Shown: one piece after another, positions 49,940 through 58,470 of the stretch
Layout of the letters: each line of letters begins with the position of its first letter
Position numbering within the stretch: position 1 is the stretch's first letter
Assembly (NCBI RefSeq): GCF_007003975.1
Contig: NZ_VFTC01000002.1
Coordinates: forward strand, 1 to 64,000
Direction of reading: 5' to 3'
Source: Mesorhizobium sp. WSM4306
GTDB taxonomy: Bacteria; Pseudomonadota; Alphaproteobacteria; Rhizobiales; Rhizobiaceae
Length of the DNA: 64,000 nucleotides
Made by a program: the position numbers and the translations under genes
Notes under the pieces: generated by a model
The model's database searches: none
Told to the model about the DNA's origin: nothing
Seen by the model: only the letters and a program-made list of their open reading frames with translations

Positions 49940-50104
49940 TTAGTTGAATTTATACTTCGCACCGAGGCGAACGGTCTGGAACGAAGGCTCGTCAGTCAGC
50001 AGGCCGCCCGAGCCGAAGTCCTCTTTCTCATACTGCGAATAGCGGTATTCGAGACCGAGCGTCATGTTGGAGGAAAAGGCCGTTTCCAGACCGCCACCGA
50101 CTGG
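49940..50104 (-). pseudogene. C-terminal fragment of an outer-membrane beta-barrel protein
   Basis: Read leftwards from 50104, 54 codons give VGGGLETAFSSNMTLGLEYRYS, then SFQTVRLGAKYKFN and a stop at 49940-49942. Alternating strands and a final aromatic residue followed by Asn are typical of the rhizobial Omp25/RopB-like eight-strand barrels. An in-frame TAG (50105-50107) lies immediately upstream, exactly where a composite repeat begins, so the rest of the gene has been lost. Confidence 0.75.
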
Positions 50105-50206
50105 CTAGAGCCTTGTTCCATCCCGATGGTATCGGGATGGGGCGCTATTTTTTTGTTTGAGCATGATCTTGTCCGAAAACCGGATTCCACTTTTCGGGAT
50201 CATGCT
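50105..50206. repeat. Composite palindromic repeat (two modules)
   Basis: Module 1: CCATCCCGAT (50118-50127), GGT, ATCGGGATGG (50131-50140), followed by a T-rich stretch. Module 2: AGCATGATC (50160-50168) and GATCATGCT (50198-50206) around the CCGAAAACCGGATTCCACTTTTCGG core, the same family as 13544. It separates the porin remnant from ald. Confidence 0.85.
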
Positions 50207-50215
50207 AAGATCAGG

Positions 50216-51331
50216 TCAGGCGGCCAGGACCGCCTTGGGTTCTACCAGCTCATAGCCGAGAGCCTCGGCGACGGCGCGGTTGGTGATCTTGCCCCTGTGG
50301 ACGTTGAGACCGTTGCGCAAATGATGGTCGTCGACCAGCGCCTTCAGGCCCTTGTCGGCCAACTGCAGGCCATAGTGCAGCGTCGCGTTGTTCAGCGCGT
50401 GCGCCGAAGTGACCGGCACGGCGCCAGGCATGTTGGCGACGCAGTAATGGATGACGCCATCGACCTCGTAGGTCGGATCGGCATGGGTGGTGGCGTGCGA
50501 GGTTTCGAAGCAGCCGCCTTGGTCGATGGCGACGTCGACCAGCACCGAACCCTTCTTCATGCCCGACAGCATTTCCCGGGTCACCAGCTTGGGTGCCGCC
50601 GCGCCCGGGATGAGCACGGCGCCGACGACGATGTCGGCGGAGAAGCATTCTTCTTCCAGCGCCTCGACAGTGGAATAACGGGTGTGGACACGGCCGGCAA
50701 AGAGGTCGTCGAGCTGACGCAGGCGCGGGATCGAACGGTCGATGATAGTGACGTCGGCGCCAAGGCCGGCGGCCATCCTGGCCGCATGCAGGCCGACGAC
50801 GCCGCCGCCGAGCACGGTGACTTTGCCGGGCAGCACGCCGGGCACGCCGCCGAGCAGCACGCCGCGGCCGCCATTGGCCTTCTGCAGCGCTGTGGCGCCG
50901 GCCTGGATCGACAGGCGGCCGGCGACTTCCGACATCGGCGCCAAGAGCGGCAGGCCGCCGCGGTCGTCGGTCACGGTCTCATAGGCGATTGCCGTGACGC
51001 CGGAGGCGAGAAGACCCTTGGTCTGTTCCGGATCCGGAGCCAGGTGAAGATAGGTGTAAAGGATCTGGCCATCGCGCAGTTGCACCCATTCATTGGGCTG
51101 CGGCTCCTTGACCTTGACGATCATGTCCGACTTGGTGAACACATCTGCGGCGGTCTTGGCAATGGTGGCGCCGGCGGCGCGATAGGCATTGTCATCGGCG
51201 CCGATGCCGGCGCCGGCGCCGGTTTCGACCAGCACCTCATGGCCATGCGCGACATATTCGCGGACTGAGCCCGGCGTCAGGCCGACGCGGTATTCGTGAT
51301 TCTTGATTTCCTTGGGGCAACCGACGCGCAT
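50216..51331 (-). CDS. ald: Alanine dehydrogenase
   Basis: 371 residues from ATG 51331 (MRVGCPKEIKNHEYRVGLTPGSV). Catalytic Lys about 74 in KVKEPQPNEW and His about 95 in YTYLHLA are present. The Rossmann fold shows VTVLGGGVVGLHAARMAAGLGADVTIID, and the late region has HYCVANMPGAVPVTSAHALNNATL. It interconverts alanine and pyruvate plus ammonia with NAD. Divergent from an Lrp/AsnC regulator, the standard arrangement for ald control. Confidence 0.96.
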   Translation of the reverse strand: MRVGCPKEIKNHEYRVGLTPGSVREYVAHGHEVLVETGAGAGIGADDNAYRAAGATIAKTAADVFTKSDMIVKVKEPQPNEWVQLRDGQILYTYLHLAPDPEQTKGLLASGVTAIAYETVTDDRGGLPLLAPMSEVAGRLSIQAGATALQKANGGRGVLLGGVPGVLPGKVTVLGGGVVGLHAARMAAGLGADVTIIDRSIPRLRQLDDLFAGRVHTRYSTVEALEEECFSADIVVGAVLIPGAAAPKLVTREMLSGMKKGSVLVDVAIDQGGCFETSHATTHADPTYEVDGVIHYCVANMPGAVPVTSAHALNNATLHYGLQLADKGLKALVDDHHLRNGLNVHRGKITNRAVAEALGYELVEPKAVLAA

Positions 51332-51390
51332 TCTTCTTCTCCTGATCCGGCCCTTGGGGCTCGTTCCCTGTATCAATGTAGTCAACCATG

Positions 51391-51454
51391 AATCGTTGCG
51401 CAGATGTTTGCGAATGCGCTTGCGCGCCAGGACGCGTTTCGATAATCGTTGCGC
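51391..51454. promoter_or_regulatory. Paired 11-bp direct repeats between ald and lrp-type gene
   Basis: AATCGTTGCGC occurs at 51391-51401 and 51444-51454, 53 bases apart (about five helical turns), with further GCGCA/TTGCG steps between. Lrp/AsnC octamers wrap DNA over phased sites, so these are candidate binding sites for the adjacent regulator. Confidence 0.5.
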
Positions 51455-51487
51455 CAAATCGCAGGATTTTCGCAGGAACCACGAAAA

Positions 51488-51961
51488 ATGCCGCTCGACA
51501 GGATCGATATCGCCATTCTTGAGACTTTGCAGAAGGATGGGCGCATACCCAATGCGGCGCTCGCGGAGCGGGTCGGCCTGTCGCAGTCGGCCTGCTCGCG
51601 ACGCCTCGACAATCTGGAGAAATCCGGGACCATTCGCGGCTATCACGCCCGGCTTTCGAATGCAGCGCTCGGGCACCAGATGACGGCGATCGTGCACATC
51701 TCGTTGTCGGGGCAATTCGAAAAGACGCTGTCGGATTTCGAGGCGGCGATCAAGCGCTGCCCCAATGTCTTGTCATGCCACCTGATGTCAGGCGAATACG
51801 ACTACATCCTGCGCATCGCCGCCAAGGACCTGGTCGACTATGAGCGCATCCACAAGGAGTGGCTATCGGCGATGCCGCATGTGACCAAGATCAACTCGTC
51901 ATTTGCCTTGCGCGAGATCGTCGATCGCACGGCCATGGGGATGAAGCCGGAACTGGCTTAA
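51488..51961 (+). CDS. Lrp/AsnC family transcriptional regulator
   Basis: 157 residues from ATG 51488, with AGGAA upstream. N-terminal helix-turn-helix (about 1-50): LDRIDIAILETLQKDGRIPNAALAERVGLSQSACSRRLDNLEKSGTIRGY. The C-terminal RAM domain (about 65-145) has GEYDYILRIAAKDLVDYERI and ends with INSSFALREI. It probably activates ald in response to alanine, by position and family (AldR/BkdR type). Confidence 0.93.
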   Translation: MPLDRIDIAILETLQKDGRIPNAALAERVGLSQSACSRRLDNLEKSGTIRGYHARLSNAALGHQMTAIVHISLSGQFEKTLSDFEAAIKRCPNVLSCHLMSGEYDYILRIAAKDLVDYERIHKEWLSAMPHVTKINSSFALREIVDRTAMGMKPELA

Positions 51962-51985
51962 CGCCAAAGGCACACCCGGACGCTT

Positions 51986-52648
51986 TCAAGCCTCGGTGAC
52001 GAGCCGGTCCATCGGGATGTCGTGCGGCTGCGGGTAGATGGTGGCGATGCGCTGCAACTCGTAACCGACGCCGATGACCAATGGCTTGAACGGCATCGCC
52101 GCCAACGTACGGTCGAAGAAGCCGCCGCCGTAGCCCAGGCGGTAGTTTTGCGGATCGATGCCGACGATTGGCGAAATGACGATGTCGGGCAGCACCGGGT
52201 CGCCTTGGGCGGGGATGGGGATGTTCCAGACGCCTTTTTCCAGCCGGTCGCCAGGAACGTAGGCGCGGAACATCAGTGGTTGTCCTTTCTCGATGACGAT
52301 GGGGAGCGCCGTGCGACCGCCGCGCTCGTTGATAGACGCCATCCAAGGCCGCAGGTCCGGCTCGCCGCGAAACGGCCAGTAGAGGCTGACCATGCGACCG
52401 GCGATGTCGCCGATCACCGCGTCCAGTCCGTTGGCAATGCGCTGCGACATGGTTGTGCGCGCATCGGCCGAACCCGCCAGACGCGCCGCGATCAGCCGTT
52501 CGCGCTCGACCTTGCGCCAACGGCGCACATCGGTCCAGTCGGTCAATGGCGCCCGAAATTCCGGATCGAGTTCGTGCATGAAGCAAGGCGGCGAAGAATA
52601 TTGCGCCGGGCCTTCGCCGTCTTTCGCGCCGTGACTATCGTTGGCCAT
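51986..52648 (-). CDS. 5-formyltetrahydrofolate cyclo-ligase
   Basis: 220 residues from ATG 52648 (MANDSHGAKDGEGPAQYSSPP). WRKVERERLIAARL opens the catalytic region. SLYWPFRGEPDLRPWM binds folate and the signature YRLGYGGGFFDRTLA binds ATP. The first 40 residues are an extension common in rhizobia. It converts 5-formyl-THF to methenyl-THF. In many proteobacteria this gene (ygfA) follows the 6S RNA gene. A seven-base-pair hairpin ends directly at its ATG. Confidence 0.9.
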   Translation of the reverse strand: MANDSHGAKDGEGPAQYSSPPCFMHELDPEFRAPLTDWTDVRRWRKVERERLIAARLAGSADARTTMSQRIANGLDAVIGDIAGRMVSLYWPFRGEPDLRPWMASINERGGRTALPIVIEKGQPLMFRAYVPGDRLEKGVWNIPIPAQGDPVLPDIVISPIVGIDPQNYRLGYGGGFFDRTLAAMPFKPLVIGVGYELQRIATIYPQPHDIPMDRLVTEA

Positions 52649-52800
52649 GCCTCGCTCCCGTGGTTCCTTCCCCTGCGAGGCTATACCCGTCTGAGCCTGC
52701 CGACATGGGCATTCGCGACATTGGACGGCGAGTCCGGGGCAGCCTTGATGCATGACAGTCTTGCGCCCCACGACATTGTTGCGGTGCACAAAAATCATTA
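52649..52800 (-). ncRNA. Candidate structured RNA upstream of ygfA (possible 6S RNA)
   Basis: The 182-base spacer between two divergent genes is rich in complementary segments on the minus strand. They are GGGGC/GCCCC around a 24-base loop (52743-52766 region), GGAC/GTCC, AGGCT/AGCCT, CGTGG/CCACG closing a long arm, and GCCTCGC/GCGAGGC touching the ATG. 6S RNA genes often lie directly upstream of ygfA. I infer 6S from this position and the foldable sequence, without a covariance match. Exact ends are unknown, and it may simply be a leader. Confidence 0.38.
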
Positions 52801-52830
52801 GATAAGGACGGTGAAAACGAGGTGAGTGCG

Positions 52831-54096
52831 ATGAACGAAACGAGCCATCATGTCGTTGTCGTCGGTGCGGGATTCGGGGGTCTGGAACTCACCCGCGCAT
52901 TGGCCGGCGCGCCCGTGCACATCACCATGATCGACAAGCGCAACCACCACCTTTTCCAGCCGCTGCTCTACCAGGTGGCAACCACATTGCTGGCGACATC
53001 GGAAGTTGCCTGGCCAATCCGTCATCTGCTGCGCAAGCGCAAGGATGTGACGACCTTGCTGGGTAATGTCACCGGCGTCGACCGCGCCGGCAAATGCGTG
53101 CTGCTCGAGGACGGCAGTTCGGTTCCCTACGATACGCTGGTGCTCGCCACCGGCGCGCGCCACGCTTATTTCGGCCATGACGAATGGGAGCCTTTTGCGC
53201 CCGGACTGAAGACGCTTGAGGATGCCACCACGATCCGCCGCCGCATCCTGCTTGCTTTCGAGCAAGCGGAACTCGAGACCGATCCAGCCACGCGCCAGGC
53301 GCTGCTGACGCTGGTCATCGTCGGCGGCGGCCCGACCGGCGTCGAGCTTGCCGGCACCATTGTCGAACTCGCGCATGAGACGCTGCGCGGCGAATTCCGC
53401 AACATCGACCCGCGTGAGGCGCGTGTGGTGCTGGTCGAGGCCGGTGACCGGATCCTGGCCAACTTCGCGCCGGAACTGTCCGACTATGCCCGCAAGGCGC
53501 TGGAGCGGCGGGGCGTCACGGTGGAGCTTGGCCGCGCCGTCACGCGCCTCGATGCCGAAGGCGTCGTCTTTGGCGATACGCATCTGCCGGCGCGGACGAT
53601 CCTTTGGGCTGCCGGCGTTGCCGCTTCGCCCGCGGGAGAATGGCTGGGAGCGCCGGTCGACCGGGCGGGCAGGGTGATGGTCGAACCAGATCTGACCGTG
53701 CCGAATAGCCCGGAGATATTCGTCATCGGCGACACTGCGCATGTGTTGCGGCCGGATGGCAAGCCGGTGCCGGGCGTGGCGCCCTCCGCCAAGCAGGAAG
53801 GCAAGCACGTTGCGGCGACCATCAAGGCGCGGCTGGCCGGCGATAGCGAGCCGCGTCCTTTCCGCTACAAACATGCCGGCGATCTGGCAACGATCGGCAA
53901 GTGGGCCGCCGCGATCGATTTCGGCTGGATCAAGCTTACCGGCTGGCTCGCCTGGTGGCTGTGGGGTGTGGCGCACATCTACTTCCTGATCGGCTTCCGC
54001 AACCGGCTGTCGGTGTCGCTTAGCTGGCTATGGATATATTTCACCGGCCAGCGCAGCGCCCGTCTGATCACCCAGGGCGATGACGACAAGGGCTGA
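52831..54096 (+). CDS. ndh: Type II NADH dehydrogenase (NDH-2)
   Basis: 421 residues from ATG 52831, with GAGGTGAG upstream. The FAD site is VVVVGAGFGGLELTRAL (about 8-24), the NADH site VIVGGGPTGVELAG (about 164-177), and the quinone-side motifs are NHHLFQPLLYQVAT and GVAPSAKQEGKHVA. The C-terminal amphipathic/hydrophobic stretch GWLAWWLWGVAHIYFLIGFRNR anchors it to the inner membrane. It oxidises NADH without proton pumping. Confidence 0.94.
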   Translation: MNETSHHVVVVGAGFGGLELTRALAGAPVHITMIDKRNHHLFQPLLYQVATTLLATSEVAWPIRHLLRKRKDVTTLLGNVTGVDRAGKCVLLEDGSSVPYDTLVLATGARHAYFGHDEWEPFAPGLKTLEDATTIRRRILLAFEQAELETDPATRQALLTLVIVGGGPTGVELAGTIVELAHETLRGEFRNIDPREARVVLVEAGDRILANFAPELSDYARKALERRGVTVELGRAVTRLDAEGVVFGDTHLPARTILWAAGVAASPAGEWLGAPVDRAGRVMVEPDLTVPNSPEIFVIGDTAHVLRPDGKPVPGVAPSAKQEGKHVAATIKARLAGDSEPRPFRYKHAGDLATIGKWAAAIDFGWIKLTGWLAWWLWGVAHIYFLIGFRNRLSVSLSWLWIYFTGQRSARLITQGDDDKG

Positions 54097-54225
54097 CGCC
54101 CTCCCGGCAATTCATCCAGCCGTCACCTTTTGCTGATCGATTGACTTCCCGATGGACATGGCCAGTTTTCGGCGCGAAGCTTTCGGCCGGGGCTGGGATG
54201 TTCACATCGCTGGGAAGGAAAACCA

Positions 54226-56205
54226 ATGTCGCCTTTGCTCCACCCTGTCTCACGTCGCGGTTTTCTTGCCGGCGCCGCCGCCAGCGGGGCGCTGATCATG
54301 CTGCATCCGTTCTCCGCCCGCGCTGAGGCCAATCAGGCGCATCTGAGGATCATGGAGACGACGGACATCCACGTGAATGTTTTGCCGTACGATTACTACG
54401 CCGACAAAGCGAACGACACGATGGGCCTGTCGCGGACGGCCTCGCTGATCGCTGCGGTGCGCCAGGAGGCCACCAATGCGATGCTGATCGACAATGGCGA
54501 CCTTTTGCAGGGCAATCCGATGGGCGACTACATCGCCTACGAGAGGGGACTGAAGGACGGCGACCTGCATCCGATCATGAAGGGCATGAACCTGCTCGGC
54601 TATGAATGTTCGACGCTCGGCAACCACGAGTTCAATTACGGTCTGTCGTTTCTCGACAAGGTTCTGGCCGGGGCCAATTTTCCGTTCGTCTGCGCCAATC
54701 TGATCCGCGGCACCGAGCTCGCCGCCAGCCCGCGCGACGACAAGCTCTATCTCAAGCCGTACGTCATCCTCGACAAGAAGATCAAGGACGGGTCGGGCGC
54801 CGAGCAGCCGATCAAGATCGGTATTGTCGGTTTCGTGCCGCCGCAGATCATGGTCTGGGACCTGAAGAACCTGGAAGGAAATGTCCGGACGCGCGACATT
54901 GTCGAGGCGGCCAAGGCCTGGGTGCCTGAGATCAAGGAGGAGGGCGCCGACATCGTCATTGCGCTCTCGCATTCCGGCATCGACGTCAAGCAGGGCGACG
55001 GAATGGAGAACGCCTCGTTCTTCGTTGCCGGCGTCGAGGGCATCGATGCGGTGTTTACCGGCCATCAGCATCTGGTCTTCCCCGGCAAGAAGGATTTTCA
55101 GGCGCTTGACGGGGTCGACACGGAGAAAGGCACGCTGCAAGGCAAACCGGCGGTGATGGGCGGGTTCTGGGGTTCGCATATGGGCTTGATCGACCTTTTG
55201 CTGGAACGCGATGGATCGAAATGGCGCGTGGTCTCGGCGACCTCGGAGGCACGGCCGATCTACGAACGCGTCGACAAGGCGAACAAGCCGACGGTCGCGG
55301 ATGACCAGCGCATCGTCGATGCGCTGAAGGCGGACCATGAGGCGACACTTGCCTATGTCCGCCGTCCGGTCGGCAAGACCTCGGCGCCGCTCTATTCCTA
55401 TTTCGCGCTGGTGGCCGACGATCCGTCGGTGCAGATCGTCAACCAGGCGCAGAGCTGGTATCTCAAGGACATTCTGAAGAGCACGCAGTGGAAGGATGTG
55501 CCGCTGCTGTCGGCGGCAGCGCCCTTCAAGGCCGGCGGGCGCAACGGGGCCGACTACTACACCGACGTGCCGGTTGGCGACATCGCCATCAAGAACGTCG
55601 CTGACCTTTATCTCTATCCCAACACGGTGCGCGCGGTTGAGATCACCGGGGCTGAGGTCAAGGAATGGCTGGAAATGTCGGCCGGCATTTTCAAGAAGAT
55701 CGAGGCCGGGAAAGCCGACCAGGCGCTGATCGACACCGAATTCCCGTCCTACAATTTCGATGTGATCGACGGCATCAGCTACAAGATAGACCTGTCGCAG
55801 CCGCCGAAATACGATGCCAAGGGTGGCGTCGCCAATGCCGGCTCCAGCCGCATCGTCGACCTCAGCTTCGATGGCAAGCCTATTGATCCAGCAGCGAAAT
55901 TCGTCGTCGCCACAAACAATTACCGCGCCGGCGGTGGCGGCAGTTTCCCTGACATCAACGCCTCGAAGATCATCTATGAGGCGCCGGACACCAACCGCGA
56001 CGTGATCGTGCGTTATATCGTCAGCGAAGGCACGATCAATCCCTCGGCCGACGACAATTGGTCGTTCACGCCACTGCCCGGAACCAGCGTCGTGTTCGAG
56101 ACCGGTCCCAAGGCGAAGGATTTTATCGCGGGGGTCAAATCGCTCAAGATCGAGCCGGTCGGCGAGGGCGAAGCCGGGTTTGCGAAATACCGCATCCTGT
56201 TTTGA
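54226..56205 (+). CDS. cpdB: Tat-exported bifunctional 2',3'-cyclic-nucleotide 2'-phosphodiesterase / 3'-nucleotidase
   Basis: 659 residues. Tat signal SRRGFLAGAAASGALIM (about 9-25). Metallophosphoesterase motifs are ETTDIHVN (about 44-51), DNGDLLQG, LGNHEFNYG, ALSHSGID and TGHQHLVFPG. The C-terminal nucleotide-binding domain (about 370-640) has LLSAAAPFKAGGRNG and NNYRAGGGGSFP. It releases phosphate and nucleosides from periplasmic nucleotides. The start has GGGAAGGAAAA upstream. No operon partner. Confidence 0.92.
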   Translation: MSPLLHPVSRRGFLAGAAASGALIMLHPFSARAEANQAHLRIMETTDIHVNVLPYDYYADKANDTMGLSRTASLIAAVRQEATNAMLIDNGDLLQGNPMGDYIAYERGLKDGDLHPIMKGMNLLGYECSTLGNHEFNYGLSFLDKVLAGANFPFVCANLIRGTELAASPRDDKLYLKPYVILDKKIKDGSGAEQPIKIGIVGFVPPQIMVWDLKNLEGNVRTRDIVEAAKAWVPEIKEEGADIVIALSHSGIDVKQGDGMENASFFVAGVEGIDAVFTGHQHLVFPGKKDFQALDGVDTEKGTLQGKPAVMGGFWGSHMGLIDLLLERDGSKWRVVSATSEARPIYERVDKANKPTVADDQRIVDALKADHEATLAYVRRPVGKTSAPLYSYFALVADDPSVQIVNQAQSWYLKDILKSTQWKDVPLLSAAAPFKAGGRNGADYYTDVPVGDIAIKNVADLYLYPNTVRAVEITGAEVKEWLEMSAGIFKKIEAGKADQALIDTEFPSYNFDVIDGISYKIDLSQPPKYDAKGGVANAGSSRIVDLSFDGKPIDPAAKFVVATNNYRAGGGGSFPDINASKIIYEAPDTNRDVIVRYIVSEGTINPSADDNWSFTPLPGTSVVFETGPKAKDFIAGVKSLKIEPVGEGEAGFAKYRILF

Positions 56206-56246
56206 GGGAACGGGCGGGCAGGCGCTCGATACCGTTTTCCTCGGAA

Positions 56247-57497
56247 CTACGCCTTGTAGACCACCTGGCGAACATCGATGTAGCTGGCGCGGAAGCCGGC
56301 TTCGCAATAGTGGAGATAGAACTCCCAGAGCTTCTTGAAGCGGTCGTCGAAGCCAAGTGGGACGATCTTTTCCCACGACTGCCAGAAGCGGTTGCGCCAT
56401 TCGGCAAGCGTGCGGGCATAGTCGTCCGGAAAGACGCGCTCGCGCAGATGGGCGAGGCCATGGTCGCTGCCCAGCGACTTCAGGATCGACGGCGTCGGCA
56501 GCATGCCGCCCGGGAAGACGTAGCGCTGGATGAAGTCCGGCCGCGCGCGATAGGTGTCGTAGGCGGACTCGTTGATGGTGATGATCTGCAGGCCGGCGGT
56601 GCCGCCGGGGCGCAGGCAGGCCTTCATCTTGCCGAAGAACACCGGCCAGTATTTTTCACCGACCGCCTCGAACATCTCGATCGACGCGATGCGGTCGTAA
56701 GTGCCCGTTTCGTCACGATAATCCTGCAGCTTGATGTCGACCTTGTCGGCAAGGCCGGCCTTCTGGATACGCTCCTTGGCGAAATCGTGCTGTTCGCGGC
56801 TGATGGTCAAGCCGGTGACGCGGCAGCCGATCTCGCGCGCGGCAAATTCGGCAAAACCGCCCCAGCCGCAGCCGATCTCCAGCACATGATCCTTCTTGCC
56901 GATGCCGATGTCCTTGGCCAAAGCGCGATATTTGGCGGCCTGCGCGCTTTCCAAATCGTTGGCTCCGGTCGCATAGAGCGCCGACGAATAAGTCATGCTG
57001 GGATCAAGCCATTGCTTGTAGAAGGCATTGCCGAGGTCGTAATGCGCCGAAATGTTGCGCTTCGAGCCGGTTCGGGTGTTTTCGTTGAACCAGTGGCGGA
57101 TGCGCTGGACGGTGTTGATGAGCCAGTTGGCGCCGCCGGCGACGCGTTCGCCGATGGCCGAGTTGACGACGAACAGTTCGAGAAAGCTGGTCACGTCAGG
57201 GCTTTCCCAGTCGCCGTCCATGTAGGATTCGGCAACGCCGATGGTGCCGCCGGAAAAGGCGCGGCCGGGCAAGCGCCAGTTCTTCAGCACCAGTTCGGCG
57301 TCGGGACCGGGCGCATTGCCACCGACAAGAACGGCGCGGCCGTCCGGCATCCTTACCTTGAGCGAGCCGCGCGGCAGTTTCATCGCCGCCGACAGCACCA
57401 TGCGCGCCTTGGCCGGCAAGCCTTTGACGATCTCGGCGAAGTTGAGCTCGTCCAGCCTGATGGCGTCGCCGACGCCCTTGTGTTCCCTGGCAGCCAT
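56247..57497 (-). CDS. Cyclopropane-fatty-acyl-phospholipid synthase family methyltransferase
   Basis: 416 residues from ATG 57497, with GGGGGA upstream. An N-terminal region (about 15-110, GRAFSGGTIGVAESYMDGDWESPDV) precedes the SAM-binding domain VLEIGCGWGGFAEFAARE (about 195-212). Then come TGLTISREQHDFA, EMFEAVGEKYW, QRYVFPGGMLPTP and YCEAGF. It belongs to the Cfa group that modifies unsaturated phospholipid acyl chains. Rhizobia usually carry several paralogues, so the exact product is uncertain. Confidence 0.88.
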   Translation of the reverse strand: MAAREHKGVGDAIRLDELNFAEIVKGLPAKARMVLSAAMKLPRGSLKVRMPDGRAVLVGGNAPGPDAELVLKNWRLPGRAFSGGTIGVAESYMDGDWESPDVTSFLELFVVNSAIGERVAGGANWLINTVQRIRHWFNENTRTGSKRNISAHYDLGNAFYKQWLDPSMTYSSALYATGANDLESAQAAKYRALAKDIGIGKKDHVLEIGCGWGGFAEFAAREIGCRVTGLTISREQHDFAKERIQKAGLADKVDIKLQDYRDETGTYDRIASIEMFEAVGEKYWPVFFGKMKACLRPGGTAGLQIITINESAYDTYRARPDFIQRYVFPGGMLPTPSILKSLGSDHGLAHLRERVFPDDYARTLAEWRNRFWQSWEKIVPLGFDDRFKKLWEFYLHYCEAGFRASYIDVRQVVYKA

Positions 57498-57756
57498 CCC
57501 ACATCCCCCTGGACTTCCGCGGGGACGGCGCAAGATCTGCCGGCCTCCACATCCTCCACATTTCATTCGCAGGCGCGAACGCCGCAGCCTGCGTGAATTT
57601 TCGCCACAATCTTCCATGGCATTGGCCGAAACTTCAAGAGGCAAGCTTTGCCCGGCACTGACCCAGGTCGCCGGCCTGAGGCCAGAATCCGCGGGAGAGC
57701 GCGGCCCTCGGCGAAATCACTATGGTTCCGAACAGCCACATACGTTAGCTTCAGTC

Positions 57757-57891
57757 ATGCGTTACGTCGTCGTCATCATGGCCATCGCCTTTTTCCTGAT
57801 CTGGGACGGCCTCTATAATCAGGGCCGCTATCTCGACACGACGGTCAGGGAGATGTCGCGCATCGTGCGCTACGTCACCGGCGGGGGCTAG
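57757..57891 (+). CDS. Small single-span membrane protein
   Basis: 44 residues: one hydrophobic helix (YVVVIMAIAFFLIWDGLY, about 3-20) followed by an amphipathic, basic tail (GRYLDTTVREMSRIVRYVTGGG). Codon use and the conserved-looking design suggest a real gene, and similar short proteins occur in Rhizobiales. Function unknown. The 259-base spacer before it, divergent from the methyltransferase, holds no other gene I can see. Confidence 0.65.
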   Translation: MRYVVVIMAIAFFLIWDGLYNQGRYLDTTVREMSRIVRYVTGGG

Positions 57892-58006
57892 CTTCTTGCG
57901 CCTCTGCAAAGTCGCCTTCCGGCGCTGCCGGGCGCGACATCGTGGCGGTTGACGCGACTGATCCGCTCACACAAAACATGCCGGCAAATCGATCGAGGAG
58001 GCAGGC

Positions 58007-58297
58007 GTGATCCGGCATATCGTTTTCTTCAGCGCGCGGCGCAAGGACGATGTCGAGGCCGTGCGCATGGGCTTGCTCGCGCTGGGCAAGATCCCGCATT
58101 CAAACCTGTTCGAGGTGACGCTCAACACCAAGGTCGACCCGCTGTCGGACGCGATCGACGTGGTCGTCTATGCCGAGTTCGAGGACGAGGCGGCCTTGGC
58201 CGCCTACAAGGCGCACCCGCTCTACGCCGAGACGACCAGCCGGGTCAAACCATTGCGCGAATTGCGCTATTCGGCCGACGTCGTGGCGGTGGCCTGA
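58007..58297 (+). CDS. Dabb (stress-responsive A/B barrel) domain protein, GTG start
   Basis: 96 residues from GTG 58007 with GAGGAGGC seven bases upstream. IRHIVFFSARRKDDVEAVRMGLLALG and VVVYAEFEDEAALAAYKAHPLYAE are the Dabb ferredoxin-like pattern. Members dimerise and some bind small ligands. No function assigned. Confidence 0.85.
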   Translation: MIRHIVFFSARRKDDVEAVRMGLLALGKIPHSNLFEVTLNTKVDPLSDAIDVVVYAEFEDEAALAAYKAHPLYAETTSRVKPLRELRYSADVVAVA

Positions 58298-58470
58298 TCA
58301 GTCCGGCAAGAGGCCTCGCTTCTTCACAGGCGGAATTGGCTTCCGATTGGGGAAAATCGCAGGAAACGGTGCCGGAATGGCATGGTCATTCATGGGCGGA
58401 CTCCGCCGCGATCCGGGCCACCGGCGGAAACGCTTGAACCGATATCCGGAATGATGCACACCGCGCCGGC

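Noticed and set aside
50126..51268. 380-codon plus-strand frame opposite ald
   Set aside because: ald is certain on the minus strand. This frame starts within a palindromic repeat and has no recognisable domain.
54250..56400. 716-codon minus-strand frame opposite the nucleotidase gene
   Set aside because: It is opposite a well-defined metallophosphoesterase with all motifs and has no family resemblance.
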